Assembly: GCF_040026395.1 (NCBI RefSeq)
Contig: NZ_CP157278.1
Location: forward strand, 1,178,001 to 1,242,000
Direction of reading: 5' to 3'
Source: Pedobacter lusitanus
Lineage (GTDB): Bacteria > Bacteroidota > Bacteroidia > Sphingobacteriales > Sphingobacteriaceae
Length of the DNA: 64,000 nucleotides
Each line of letters opens with the position of its first letter. The first letter of the stretch is position 1. The translations under genes and the position numbers were made by a program. The notes under the pieces are model-generated. The model worked only from the letters and a program-made list of their open reading frames with translations. It was not told the DNA's origin and searched no databases. Below, piece by piece: positions 36,254 to 45,904 of this stretch.

Positions 36254-39200
36254 TTAATTTAAATTGGCCCGTATACCAAGAGAAAAAGTTTTTGAAGGCT
36301 TTAACAGATTTGGCCATTGATAATCAGGATCAAGACCATCTTTATTAGCTGCCCAGATCAACCCCAGGTTAGCTGCATTGACATAAACAGACATATTTTT
36401 AAAAGGCAGAAATCTCATCTTCTCCCGGTTCAGGTCGTAAGAGAGGTTAATGTACTGTAAACGAATATGATCTGCCTTCTCCACCAGCACTTCAGAACCC
36501 GCATAGAAATTATCTCTGAGGCTATTATTCGGATAAACCAGAGAAGGCACATGAGTACGCAGCTCATCCCCTGGATGCTGCCATCTCAGGCCATAATCGC
36601 TATGTCCGCTCCGTCCATTAATCAAGTCTCCGTAACTAACCGAGGATTTCCTGAAATAATGCCCCAGTTTATAGGTAAAATTCACCTCCAGACTAATTCC
36701 CTTATAAGAGAAAGTATTACCTAATGAACCATAAAAAACGGGGATTGCAGAACCATGATAATTCAGCTCCTCAATTTTAGTATTCGCTCCGGTCAATTCG
36801 TTGTAATCACTACTGACAACACCTTTCACATAACCTCTCGGGTTTCCATTGGCCGGATCAAGACCAGCCCACCGGTAAGAAAATATGGAATTGACCGGTT
36901 TGCCTGCCACACCTGATATCGCAGGAATCTGATTGACATATTCACGGGCCTGCTGATCTGGTAAATAATAATTAATGACCTGATCCCTGTAAAAACTTGC
37001 ATTTAGTCTGCTGTTCCAGCTAAAACCACCGGTCATTATATTTAAACTGTTCAATTCCATATCCATACCATACCCTTTAGTATCTGCTGCATTTTTCAAA
37101 ATCACAGACCCTACGCCACCGGTATAATCAATCAGCTTATTACCAAAAAGATTGGTCCCCCGTTTACTGAAGTATTCGATACTACCAAAGACTCTGTTTC
37201 CCTTAAACCTGAAATCAAGCCCCAGGTTAAACATCGCAGAACGTTCCCAGGTCAGTTCAGGATTATAATAATTACGAAACTGTGCCATTGGCGATGGCGT
37301 ATAGGCCGAATTTCCCAGGTAAGCCATAGTGGTTACAGCTGTCATTGACGGGTCTACATTTCCACTGGTCCCATAAGTTGTCCTCAGCCTTAAATAAGGC
37401 AACGCGGTTAGCGGATAAAATCCCTCCTTACTTAACAGCCAGGATAATCCGGCAGACCATAATGGATTCCATTTATCATTTGTTTTCAGCCCAAAAAGAT
37501 TGGAAGCGTCACTTCTGGCACTTGCTGATAAGGTATATTTCCCATTATAAGTATAAGAACCATTTGCATAGGCCGAAACAAACCGGTTTACATTTTCATC
37601 CAGACTTCCGATATCCTGGATATAATTTAATTCACCTGTTGTGAAATCAGGAAAAGCTGTCAGGTAATCTACATTTCCATAATTCATTAACTGATCATCA
37701 TAACCGTAAAACCGGCTTTGATTGGCGCGTGTTCTTGAATCCCTGCGTTCACCACCCAGTATCATAGTCAATTCATGTTTACCCCAGTCCCTGCTGTAAT
37801 TCAGTTGTCCTCTCAGGTTATGCGATTCCAGGATAGCGCCGGATAAATCCAGTACCCCTCCTTTGGGAACCTTATAAATTATTTCTTTACCGGCAGGCAG
37901 CTGTGTAAAGGAATTGATGAGATTTCTTGCAAAGTAACTATCCTTATCACTTAGATTTCTGGTTCCCGTCTGCTGTCTTTCAAACTGATACCTGATCTCA
38001 GCAGATAGTCCTTTCATCAACCTGTAACTAGCCCCTGTACTGATCAGCAGATCACTTACAGATAACTCGTCGGTTACATGCTTATAATCCTCCAGCGGAT
38101 AATATTTCCAGTCCAGTAATCTCCCCCTGCCGGCAGTATCCAGATATCCAAAACGACGATCCTTCACGATAGCTACCGGATTACCCTGCTCATCAGCAAA
38201 ACGCGCATAAGGGTACAGGCCCGCACCAGACCTGATCCCCCCATACACCGGTCTACCAGAACTGTTTTTACTCTGCGTATATAATACTGCAGCTGTTAAT
38301 TCTAAATTCTTAACAGGACGAAGCGTTTGCTGCAGCCGCATATTAAACCTGTTATATTTTTCATCCCTGGTGGATGAATTACGATCATAAGCAGCTGATA
38401 AAATCCAGGCATGATCAGCTGACCCACCTTTTAAACTCAGCGCATATTGCTGATTCAAGCCCTGCTGATAAATATATTTACTATACTGATCCCGGATATC
38501 AATTTTGCTCAACTCAGCTTTTGCGAGATTATAGGCCTCTGCAGACAGTTCTCCTTTGTCTTTACTGATCAGCATTTCGACAATTGGCGTAAGCCCTCTT
38601 TTAGTTACAGAATTGATATCAGCCGTATATTTTCCTTTGGCGTACAGGAACTCTTCCAGTTCTATAAAATCAGCAGAAGAGGTTTGTCTGAGATAATTCA
38701 GATCAGGTTTGGTTATTATTGTAGTATTGACATTAAAGTCCATAGTAACGGGCTGCTGAAACTTACCTTTTTTTGTCGTGATTACAATTACTCCATTCCC
38801 CGCTCTGGCCCCCCAGATAGAAGTAGCCGCCGCATCCTTTAATACCGTAATATTTTCTACATCATTGGGATTAAGATTGTCCAGACTTCCTTCATATGGA
38901 AAATTATCCAGGATAATCAGGGCTCCTCCCGGTCCTCTGATCGTACCCGGACCCCGCACTACCAATTTGCCCTGGCCTGTCATTGTACCTCGGTTTGCAA
39001 ACACCCCACCTGCCACAGCCTCCAACCGGCTTAACACAGTTGTACCTACCTGCTTATCCAGGGTTTTCTGACCGATGAAACTAAAAGAACCTGTGGCTCT
39101 TTCTTTTGACAGTTTCTGATAGCCGGAAGAAACGATACTGACTTCATCCAGAACCTGTTCCTCCGGTTTCAGTTCTATCAGCATAGACAACCCTGGCTGT

Positions 39201-39448
39201 ATCCTTACTTTTTTCTTTTGATAACCTACAGATGAACATTCAATTGTATCCACACCAGGATTTAACCGGAGTACAAACAAACCATGATCATTGGTATGAT
39301 CCACGATTTTTGTCCCTGTTACCCGGATGGTTGCTCCTTTTATGGGTTTTGAACTCAATACAGAGACAACCCTGCCTGTTATTTTTTGCTGTCCTTTAGC
39401 TTTAAGCGTATAAACCAGCAGCAATAATATGATGATCAGATTCCTCAT
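36254..39448 (-). CDS. SusC/RagA-family TonB-dependent transporter
   Basis: Outer membrane importer of 1064 residues. A signal peptide (about 1-19) is followed by a carboxypeptidase-regulatory-like domain (ITGRVVSVLSSKPIKGATI). The plug domain contains the SusC hallmark LKDAAATSIWGARAGNGVI, then the beta-barrel, ending in FSLGIRANLN with the typical terminal strand. It works with the SusD protein encoded 6 bp downstream. The upstream gene, 7 bp away, encodes an exported thioredoxin-like protein, so the three are one operon. No FecR/sigma pair is nearby; a divergent XRE regulator at 41070 is the nearest candidate controller. Confidence 0.95.
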   Translation of the reverse strand: MRNLIIILLLLVYTLKAKGQQKITGRVVSVLSSKPIKGATIRVTGTKIVDHTNDHGLFVLRLNPGVDTIECSSVGYQKKKVRIQPGLSMLIELKPEEQVLDEVSIVSSGYQKLSKERATGSFSFIGQKTLDKQVGTTVLSRLEAVAGGVFANRGTMTGQGKLVVRGPGTIRGPGGALIILDNFPYEGSLDNLNPNDVENITVLKDAAATSIWGARAGNGVIVITTKKGKFQQPVTMDFNVNTTIITKPDLNYLRQTSSADFIELEEFLYAKGKYTADINSVTKRGLTPIVEMLISKDKGELSAEAYNLAKAELSKIDIRDQYSKYIYQQGLNQQYALSLKGGSADHAWILSAAYDRNSSTRDEKYNRFNMRLQQTLRPVKNLELTAAVLYTQSKNSSGRPVYGGIRSGAGLYPYARFADEQGNPVAIVKDRRFGYLDTAGRGRLLDWKYYPLEDYKHVTDELSVSDLLISTGASYRLMKGLSAEIRYQFERQQTGTRNLSDKDSYFARNLINSFTQLPAGKEIIYKVPKGGVLDLSGAILESHNLRGQLNYSRDWGKHELTMILGGERRDSRTRANQSRFYGYDDQLMNYGNVDYLTAFPDFTTGELNYIQDIGSLDENVNRFVSAYANGSYTYNGKYTLSASARSDASNLFGLKTNDKWNPLWSAGLSWLLSKEGFYPLTALPYLRLRTTYGTSGNVDPSMTAVTTMAYLGNSAYTPSPMAQFRNYYNPELTWERSAMFNLGLDFRFKGNRVFGSIEYFSKRGTNLFGNKLIDYTGGVGSVILKNAADTKGYGMDMELNSLNIMTGGFSWNSRLNASFYRDQVINYYLPDQQAREYVNQIPAISGVAGKPVNSIFSYRWAGLDPANGNPRGYVKGVVSSDYNELTGANTKIEELNYHGSAIPVFYGSLGNTFSYKGISLEVNFTYKLGHYFRKSSVSYGDLINGRSGHSDYGLRWQHPGDELRTHVPSLVYPNNSLRDNFYAGSEVLVEKADHIRLQYINLSYDLNREKMRFLPFKNMSVYVNAANLGLIWAANKDGLDPDYQWPNLLKPSKTFSLGIRANLN

Positions 39449-39455
39449 AAACGCT

Positions 39456-40742
39456 TTAATTTTTATCCCTTAAAATGAACATGTCCAGTTCTCTTTCCTT
39501 TTCCTGCAACTCCAGACCATAAGCCTTAAGCTCTTTCTGCAAAACCGGCAGATCGGTCCAGGCTTTCAATGAAATATCTATCTTCGAAGTATAACCTGTC
39601 TCATCTACCAAAGGCATTTTGATGAAAGGCAGTTCCATCATACTAACCATCATAACTTTAACAGAAGCATTAATCAATTTTGAATCCGTTCCCCGAAAAA
39701 GTGTACGCTGAGTAGGTCCACCTTTGGTTTTTATCAGATCTGCCACACCATTACGTTTCAGCACCAAACACTTAACTTTTGTTTTCTCTATACTCCCGAT
39801 ATAATCTGTGTAGCGGTTTAAATCTTCAAGGACATATTCATACAGAGAGGTATTTTTAAGCTCAGGAGAATTACAGGCATAAGTGTAAAGATTTCTGTTT
39901 TCCAATCGCAATCCAATAATCCTGGAAGGATCTTTTAACCGGATAATCCTTCTGCTATCGGCGTTAATGATTCCTCTTTGAGCGAACAACCTACTAACGA
40001 CAATACCATATAAATCTTCCAGTGTCAGATTCGTCATCGACAAACCTGTTTTTATCCCTGCATCATTCATTATTTCCTCAATACCACAACCCAATCCGTA
40101 ATATCTATACTTAAAAAATACTGAATAATGCTGCAGCGGGTTATTTTTTAACAGCTCATTGGTCACAAATAAAGGTTTCGACGTATCCATATCAAATTTT
40201 ACGGGCATGTTCCCAATATTGGCCGTACTTAAAAACCGGTCTATATTTTCTGCAGTGAGCTGCTCACCGGAAGTAACTGCAACCACTTTACCGCTTTGAT
40301 CCAGCCATACATAATGAGGAATATAGATATGCGGAAATAAATCATTAAACACCTTGTCATCGGTAATTACCGGAATAACAGAAGATTTGCCTTTGTTGAA
40401 TTTCTCAAGAAAAGGAAGGACGAGAGTTTTTGGCTGATGGGTAATTTTAAGCAGCTGTATTTTTTTTCCATACTGTTTTTGCAATGCTTCTGCTTTTGGA
40501 AAATCAGCAAGACAGGATGTACACCAGGTAGTCCAGAAATCAAGAATAATCAGCGGGGCTTTGAAATCTGAAAAACTGGCTTTAGTGGTTTTATAGTTAT
40601 AAATATTGGTTACCGCGACATCAGGAATGGTTTCCCCGATGCTGACCGGTTTAACCGGGTTACCTGGTGGTTGAGACTGAGCAATCGCATTAAAAAAAAG
40701 GCAAAGCGAAGCCATAGCGATTATTGAGATCGTTTTTTTCAT
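39456..40742 (-). CDS. Exported TlpA/ResA-like thioredoxin-domain protein
   Basis: Periplasmic thiol-disulfide protein of 428 residues, first gene of the SusC/SusD operon. A signal peptide (about 1-22) precedes a TlpA-like domain (about 30-165) with LIILDFWTTWCTSCLADFPKAE, where WCTSC is the active CxxC. The C-terminal 250 residues have no domain I recognise; they end in a block with repeated short strands (DISLKAWTDLPVLQKELKAYG). Such three-gene sets are frequent in Pedobacter-like genomes, but the substrate is unknown. A redox step on an imported or surface-bound substrate is possible. Confidence 0.85.
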   Translation of the reverse strand: MKKTISIIAMASLCLFFNAIAQSQPPGNPVKPVSIGETIPDVAVTNIYNYKTTKASFSDFKAPLIILDFWTTWCTSCLADFPKAEALQKQYGKKIQLLKITHQPKTLVLPFLEKFNKGKSSVIPVITDDKVFNDLFPHIYIPHYVWLDQSGKVVAVTSGEQLTAENIDRFLSTANIGNMPVKFDMDTSKPLFVTNELLKNNPLQHYSVFFKYRYYGLGCGIEEIMNDAGIKTGLSMTNLTLEDLYGIVVSRLFAQRGIINADSRRIIRLKDPSRIIGLRLENRNLYTYACNSPELKNTSLYEYVLEDLNRYTDYIGSIEKTKVKCLVLKRNGVADLIKTKGGPTQRTLFRGTDSKLINASVKVMMVSMMELPFIKMPLVDETGYTSKIDISLKAWTDLPVLQKELKAYGLELQEKERELDMFILRDKN

Positions 40743-41069
40743 GTTTATCGGTTAGTTATTATTAAAAATTTAGTCAATGCAGATGCTTACAAAATGATTG
40801 ACCCTTACTCCAAAAATGTGTCAGGTAAACGGATTTAGGATTTTTGTATTGAGCAATACATGACGGCTACAGCCGTCCGGGAAGAATAAGAAAATAAGCC
40901 TGATGTCTTCTGTTCAAAATTCAACATTATAGGAAACATGCTCGTTTCCACATACATAGAATAAAGAAAACAACGTATGAGATAAATAAAGTATAAAGAT
41001 ACTAATCTGAATTCAAAATAACAACTATTTCATTAATCATGAGGACAGATTTATCTCTCTTTTTGAATT
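40743..41069. other. Divergent intergenic region with two short inverted repeats
   Basis: 327 bp between the thioredoxin-SusC-SusD operon and the XRE regulator gene. It holds a 7-bp perfect inverted repeat with a 2-nt centre (GACGGCT at 40862-40868, AGCCGTC at 40871-40877) and a 6-bp one (GGAAAC at 40932-40937, GTTTCC at 40944-40949). These could be operator sites for the regulator. No clear TAnnTTTG promoter is visible on either strand. Confidence 0.4.
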
Positions 41070-41645
41070 ATGATGGAAGAGAATGAACAACTCAGAGCAG
41101 AACTGGTTGGCAGACAGATTACATCACTGCTTAGCCAGACAGGCATCAGTATTGCCGGATTAGCCAGTGCAACAGATCTTTCTGTAAATCACCTCCGCAC
41201 AATTAAAAACGGCAAAGCCTCTATTTCCAGTAAAACTGCCGGTAAAATTGCCGATTTCTTTGAACTGGAACTCAGTGTGATTTTTTCACCCAAACTCATT
41301 AAACTAAAAAAATGGGAGCATATAGAAACGATCAGAAAGTTTTACAGTGATAATGTCAACAACACCCAGTTTTTCATTGCCCGTCAGGCAGAAAAAAGTG
41401 TAGCGTATTTCCTGAAAACCGAACTGATCCCATCCTCCTTTTTTGAAGAGAAAAGAGAAGTCAATGATGTTCAGGATTATATCAAAAAAGAATATAAACG
41501 GGGTTTTACCAGTAAAGAGCTTTCCAGACAACTCAACCGTCTGGCAGACTCCGGTGTACTGTCCAAAGAGGACAAGACTGGAAACAAAAGCATCTATCTG
41601 TACCACCGCAAGTCCAAAAAAGACCAACTCCAATCTGATTGCTAA
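41070..41645 (+). CDS. XRE-family helix-turn-helix regulator
   Basis: Predicted DNA-binding regulator of 191 residues. The N-terminal XRE domain (about 12-68) shows IAGLASATDLSVNHLRTIKNG and an ELELSVIFSPK tail. The C-terminal part (about 145-185) resembles a winged helix (GFTSKELSRQLNRLADSGVL, then NKSIYLYHRK), so the protein may have two DNA-binding modules. An ATG directly follows the first. It is divergent from the thioredoxin-SusC-SusD operon and may control it. The 3' end overlaps the convergent MocR gene by 4 bp. Confidence 0.8.
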   Translation: MMEENEQLRAELVGRQITSLLSQTGISIAGLASATDLSVNHLRTIKNGKASISSKTAGKIADFFELELSVIFSPKLIKLKKWEHIETIRKFYSDNVNNTQFFIARQAEKSVAYFLKTELIPSSFFEEKREVNDVQDYIKKEYKRGFTSKELSRQLNRLADSGVLSKEDKTGNKSIYLYHRKSKKDQLQSDC

Positions 41646-43111
41646 GCAGTTATCTTTTTTAAAACCGCTACAGCAAATTCAATATCTGTTTCACTGAGAG
41701 AAGCAAACCCAAATCTCAGCCCGTTATGTTTTAAACTATTCCCCTTATGCCAGGCGCTGCCTGTAAGCCTTAACCCCATCTCAGAAGCCTTACTGATTAT
41801 TTTAGCCACAGGAAAATCTTCTTTAAATCTCAGCCAGAGTGCCATTCCTCCCTGCGGTTTAGTTAAATCAATACAGTTACTTAACTCACTGCTGATTAAA
41901 CCGACACCGTAATCACAACGGGCTCCATATAACTTATTCGCTTTTTTGATATGTCTGGAAAATTCGCCGCTGCTGATCATCGCACCTATTGCTCCTTCCA
42001 TTAACACATCAGTTCTTAAATCAATCAATGATTTCAATTTGACGGCACTGTATAAAAAATCAGCAGTTGAAATCATATACCCCAGTCTGAAAGGAGCGCC
42101 AAGAACTTTAGTTAATGAACCTATGTAAATTACATTTCCATCATGTTCACCACTTGCCAGAGGCAAATATGGGCTATACTGGTATTGAAAGTCATAATCA
42201 TAGTCATCTTCTATTACTGCCAGCTGATAAGTTCTGATCAGTTCCAGTAATTTTGTCCTTCTTGCTGAACTTAAAGTCACTGTAGTCGGGTGATGATGAT
42301 GAGGAATAATATATAAAAGTTTTATCTTTTTAGTCTTCAGTACAGTTTCTACTGCAGCTATATCCATACCATCATTATCTACCGGAACACGAATCAATTC
42401 TGCACCCAGCTGCCTGAAAGCAGCATCAGCTATCGCATAACCCGGATCACTGACCAACACCTGATCACCAGGTTTAAGGATCAGTGCGGCAGCAATATAA
42501 ATAGCCATCTGTGCCCCCCTGGTGATCATTAAATTCTCCGGTCTGATATTCAGTCCCCTGGTTTCGTTCAGAAAAGAATGCAGGGCTTCTTTAAAAGAAG
42601 CACTCCCTCCTACATCCCAGCTCGCTGCAGATTTTTTAAGCACATTGTGCCCAAGTAATTTTCGGTATTCCTTTAAAACTTTTTCAATCGGAAAGATAGC
42701 TGTTTCCGGAAAACCATCATTCACGATCAGTTTAAAACCAGGAGAAATCACAGGCAATGACGGGATGTGATCAAGCCTGTCAAATAAAAAATCAGCACTG
42801 CCCTGATAACCTGTCAGAGAATTATTATTCGTGTAAGATCTTGGTTTAATAATCGGCAGAAGTGCAGAAATCCGGTACCCCTTTCTTTGCTCACTTTCTA
42901 CCCAGTCTTCTGCAATCAGATCATTATAAGCTGCCATTACCGTTTTGCGGTGAAGCCCCAGATCAGCTGCAAGAGAACGGGTACTGGGCAACTCCATTTC
43001 GGGTAGTAAAATTCCCTTTTGTATCAATAATACTAATTGTGAGGCGATCTGTCTGAATACTGCAGTTGAACTGTTCTTATCAATCAGTAATAAATTTTTG
43101 AATGGAAGCAT
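41642..43111 (-). CDS. MocR-type (GntR + aminotransferase-like) regulator
   Basis: PLP-dependent transcription regulator of 489 residues. The N-terminal GntR winged helix (about 15-85) shows LPSTRSLAADLGLHRKTVMAAYND. The C-terminal class I aminotransferase-like domain has the PLP aspartate region (QVLVSDPGYA), IIPHHHHPT, and the Schiff-base lysine in YIGSLTKVLGAPFRLGYM. MocR proteins usually sense PLP or an amino-compound and regulate the adjacent divergent gene. Here that is the SnoaL-azoreductase-NDH2 operon, 164 bp away. Two direct repeats of CTGG(T/C)CC lie in the spacer (about 43155-43186). Confidence 0.9.
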   Translation of the reverse strand: MLPFKNLLLIDKNSSTAVFRQIASQLVLLIQKGILLPEMELPSTRSLAADLGLHRKTVMAAYNDLIAEDWVESEQRKGYRISALLPIIKPRSYTNNNSLTGYQGSADFLFDRLDHIPSLPVISPGFKLIVNDGFPETAIFPIEKVLKEYRKLLGHNVLKKSAASWDVGGSASFKEALHSFLNETRGLNIRPENLMITRGAQMAIYIAAALILKPGDQVLVSDPGYAIADAAFRQLGAELIRVPVDNDGMDIAAVETVLKTKKIKLLYIIPHHHHPTTVTLSSARRTKLLELIRTYQLAVIEDDYDYDFQYQYSPYLPLASGEHDGNVIYIGSLTKVLGAPFRLGYMISTADFLYSAVKLKSLIDLRTDVLMEGAIGAMISSGEFSRHIKKANKLYGARCDYGVGLISSELSNCIDLTKPQGGMALWLRFKEDFPVAKIISKASEMGLRLTGSAWHKGNSLKHNGLRFGFASLSETDIEFAVAVLKKITA

Positions 43112-43275
43112 AGGTCGCTAAATTAAGATTTTATCATCTAAACATCACATTTATCTGGTCCATTCAATTAGACAAAACTGGCCCCCCTGAGAATAACCAC
43201 CCTGCAGTAATTTTGCACTCAATAAAGACAAAAACAGCAAACAAACAATTGAATATCAGCAAAATATAACCATGG

Positions 43276-43944
43276 ATGATCAAAAAACAACAGGTATACG
43301 ACTTATTAATGAGCATGGAGACAAAAGATTACACTGCCTTAAATGTGATTCATCCCACGCGTTTCATACAACACAATCTGCAGATAGAAGATGGACTGGA
43401 AGGAATGACCAGGCAATTACAGAATTCACCGGATGGAATAAAGGTCTGTGTTCAACGGATTTTCAGAGATGGGGATTATGTATTTGCCCATGTGGAAACC
43501 ATACTGGAAAAGGCTCAGATAAGTTTTAACGTTTTCAGATTTGATCAGGATAAAATTGTAGAGCACTGGGATAATATTCAGGAAAAACAACCGCTCAATC
43601 TGGCCGGACGTTCTATGATTGACGGAGAAACAGTGAGCAGAGACCTGCATAAAACTGAACAAAATAAAGCTCTGGCCAGTCAGCTGCAGACCGATATTTT
43701 TTTACATGGCCGGGCAGATCAATTGGCCTCCTATTTTGATGGAGATGCTTATATCCAGCATAACCCCTGGTTATCAGATGAAATAGGTTCCATAAAAAAA
43801 GTGATCAGTGAATGGGTCAGTGCAGAAAAAATTATGGAGTATCAAACTGTACATCAGGTATTAGGCGAAGGAAACTTTGTCTTACTCATGAGTGAAGGAT
43901 ATTTCCACGGAGCACATACCTCCTTTTATGATGTTCAGAATTGA
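43276..43944 (+). CDS. Tandem SnoaL/NTF2-like protein, C-terminus frameshifted
   Basis: First gene of the operon divergent from MocR. It encodes two SnoaL-like (NTF2 fold) domains. Domain 1 (about 1-110) ends FNVFRFDQDKIVEHWDNIQEK; domain 2 (about 125-222) begins HKTEQNKALASQLQTDIFL. The frame stops after SFYDVQN, where the next frame continues MFRIERDKIAEHWDNFETI and runs to a stop at 44027-44029. That continuation is the expected end of the second domain. The second domain is therefore cut short by a +1 change (one extra or two missing bases) near 43930. SnoaL-like proteins include small cyclases and isomerases; this one is uncharacterised. A -7-like TAATTTTG lies at 43208-43215. Confidence 0.75.
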   Translation: MIKKQQVYDLLMSMETKDYTALNVIHPTRFIQHNLQIEDGLEGMTRQLQNSPDGIKVCVQRIFRDGDYVFAHVETILEKAQISFNVFRFDQDKIVEHWDNIQEKQPLNLAGRSMIDGETVSRDLHKTEQNKALASQLQTDIFLHGRADQLASYFDGDAYIQHNPWLSDEIGSIKKVISEWVSAEKIMEYQTVHQVLGEGNFVLLMSEGYFHGAHTSFYDVQN

Positions 43945-44043
43945 GCGGGACAAGATTGCTGAGCATTGGGATAATTTCGAAACTATCATTCCAAAAGCGG
44001 CAAGAAAAAACAACCACAACAAATTTTAACACACCATTATAAA

Positions 44044-44679
44044 ATGAAGAAATTATTAATTATCAATGCGAGTCCCAGAGGCAGCAGATCAAATAGCAGA
44101 AGCCTGACAGAGCTGTTTTTGAAACAGTGGAAACAAAACAGACCATTTGCCGGGGTTCAATATCGTGAAGTTGGTCAGCAGGCGATTCCTCATGTATCTG
44201 AATTATGGATAGCCGGAGCGTTTAAACCTGCTGATTTACGCACCAGCGAAGAAATTGATGCACTTAAACTCAGTGATCAGCTGATTGCAGAACTAAAAAA
44301 TGCAGATGTGATAGTTTTAGGAACTCCAATGTACAACTGGTCTATCCCAAGTGCGCTTAAAGCTTATCTCGATCAGGTGATCCGCGTTAACGAAACGATT
44401 ACGATCAATGGTAAAAATCCTGAAAATCCTTATACCGGGTTATTAAAGAATAAATCGCTGTACCTGTTACTGAGCAGAGGTAACGGAGGTTATGGCAAAG
44501 GAGAATATTATGAACATATGAATTTTCAGAGCGGCTATCTTAAAACAGTATTTAATATTATGGGGATCAGTGATATTCATGAAATAGCTTTAAACGGAGA
44601 AGCTTTTGGCGGATTGCAGTTTGAACAATCAATCAGAGAAGTACATGCAGCAATTGATCAGGTAACCAGCAATCCATAG
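44044..44679 (+). CDS. FMN-dependent NADH-azoreductase-like flavoprotein
   Basis: Flavodoxin-fold quinone/azo reductase of 211 residues. The FMN phosphate loop is NASPRGSRSNSRSL near the N-terminus; PMYNWSIPSALKAYLDQV is the AzoR isoalloxazine-binding region, and LLSRGNGGYG follows in the position of the third FMN contact. It probably reduces quinones with NAD(P)H by two electrons in the cytoplasm. It lies between the SnoaL-like gene and an NDH-2-like gene (4 bp gap), so the operon looks like a quinone or electrophile response unit. The MocR regulator upstream is the likely controller. Confidence 0.9.
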   Translation: MKKLLIINASPRGSRSNSRSLTELFLKQWKQNRPFAGVQYREVGQQAIPHVSELWIAGAFKPADLRTSEEIDALKLSDQLIAELKNADVIVLGTPMYNWSIPSALKAYLDQVIRVNETITINGKNPENPYTGLLKNKSLYLLLSRGNGGYGKGEYYEHMNFQSGYLKTVFNIMGISDIHEIALNGEAFGGLQFEQSIREVHAAIDQVTSNP

Positions 44680-44683
44680 CATC

Positions 44684-45895
44684 ATGAAAAAGAAATTAGT
44701 AATCATAGGCGGAGGCTTTGCCGGATTCTGGAGTGCCATGAGCGCAGTTCGCCAGAGTCGTGAAATCAATAGGGAAAATGAGCTCGAAATCATATTAATC
44801 AATCCGGATAACTATATGACCATACGTCCGAGGTTATATGAGGTTTCGTTAGAAGGTTTAAGGGTTCCCTTAGACAAATATTTTATCCCTCTGGGAATCA
44901 AACAGGTATCAGGCAAAGCCGAAATCATAGATCCTGAAGTCAGAATAGTTACGGTCTCTACAGATCAGGGCGTGCACAGGTATGGTTATGATTATTTAAT
45001 TCTCGCCTCGGGCAGTCAGCTCAAAGGAATGAATATTCCTGGTTTTCAATACACCTTTAATCTGGATACTTACCAGAATGCCCAAAGACTGGAAGACCAT
45101 CTCATCCGTCTGGCAAAAGCCGATTTTTCAGGCGATGGTGCCAGAACTTTTGTGATCGCGGGCGCCGGTTTAACCGGACTTGAAGCAGCAACATCCATTG
45201 AAGAAAAAGCAAATCTGCTCCGGAAAAAATATGCCGGCTCTGGTGCGGATTTCAAAGTGATACTCCTGGAGAAGGAAAAAGAAATTGCCGGGATGTATGC
45301 TAAAGATGCACAGACTTATATCGTCAGCACGCTGCAGCATAAAAACATAACCACCATGACGGGAACTTACGTCAAAGAAATAAACCAGGATCAGATTATT
45401 TTGAAAGATGGTACTGCAATCCAGACACAAACCGTAATCTGGTGCGCAGGTATGGTAGCCAGTTCACTAACCAGTTTTCTCAATGGAAAAAGAGATGCCT
45501 CGGGCAGATTAATGGTTGATCAGTTTTTAAAATTAGCCGGACATCCTGAAGTCATTGTTGCCGGAGATGTCGCCAGTGTTCCTGTAGATACAGACGGTCA
45601 TATTTCTTTAATGGCCTGTCAGTTCTCTATAGATTTAGGAAAATGGGCCGGCCATAACGCCGTTAATGATTTGTTTTCGCTACCGCTTAAAGCTTATATG
45701 AATGAAAGTTATGTGACCTGTCTTGATCTTGGACAAAACGACGGCCTGTTTACCACAGGCTGGGAACGGAAGCTGTTATATCAGGGAGCAGAAGGCAAAA
45801 GTATCAAAACCAGAATCACCCGGGAACTTATCTATCCGGGCGAAGTAGAAGAAACCGTTAAGGCATCTTCGCCAGAAAGACCAGTAAAAGTTTAA
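44684..45895 (+). CDS. NDH-2-like FAD-dependent pyridine nucleotide oxidoreductase
   Basis: Flavoprotein of 403 residues with two Rossmann folds. IIGGGFAGFWSA at the N-terminus binds FAD, VIAGAGLTGLEAA (about 165) binds NAD(P)H, and VIVAGDVASVPVD (about 300) closes the FAD site. The length and motif order match type II NADH dehydrogenase-like enzymes. A C-terminal membrane helix is not evident, so it may be peripheral or soluble. It starts 4 bp after the azoreductase gene and ends the operon just before a 67-bp palindrome. Confidence 0.88.
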   Translation: MKKKLVIIGGGFAGFWSAMSAVRQSREINRENELEIILINPDNYMTIRPRLYEVSLEGLRVPLDKYFIPLGIKQVSGKAEIIDPEVRIVTVSTDQGVHRYGYDYLILASGSQLKGMNIPGFQYTFNLDTYQNAQRLEDHLIRLAKADFSGDGARTFVIAGAGLTGLEAATSIEEKANLLRKKYAGSGADFKVILLEKEKEIAGMYAKDAQTYIVSTLQHKNITTMTGTYVKEINQDQIILKDGTAIQTQTVIWCAGMVASSLTSFLNGKRDASGRLMVDQFLKLAGHPEVIVAGDVASVPVDTDGHISLMACQFSIDLGKWAGHNAVNDLFSLPLKAYMNESYVTCLDLGQNDGLFTTGWERKLLYQGAEGKSIKTRITRELIYPGEVEETVKASSPERPVKV

Positions 45896-45904
45896 GGAGT
45901 GTAA

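Noticed and set aside
43272..43529. Alternative frame starting 4 bp before the SnoaL-like gene
   Set aside because: It lacks domain similarity, and the overlapping frame encodes a clear SnoaL domain.
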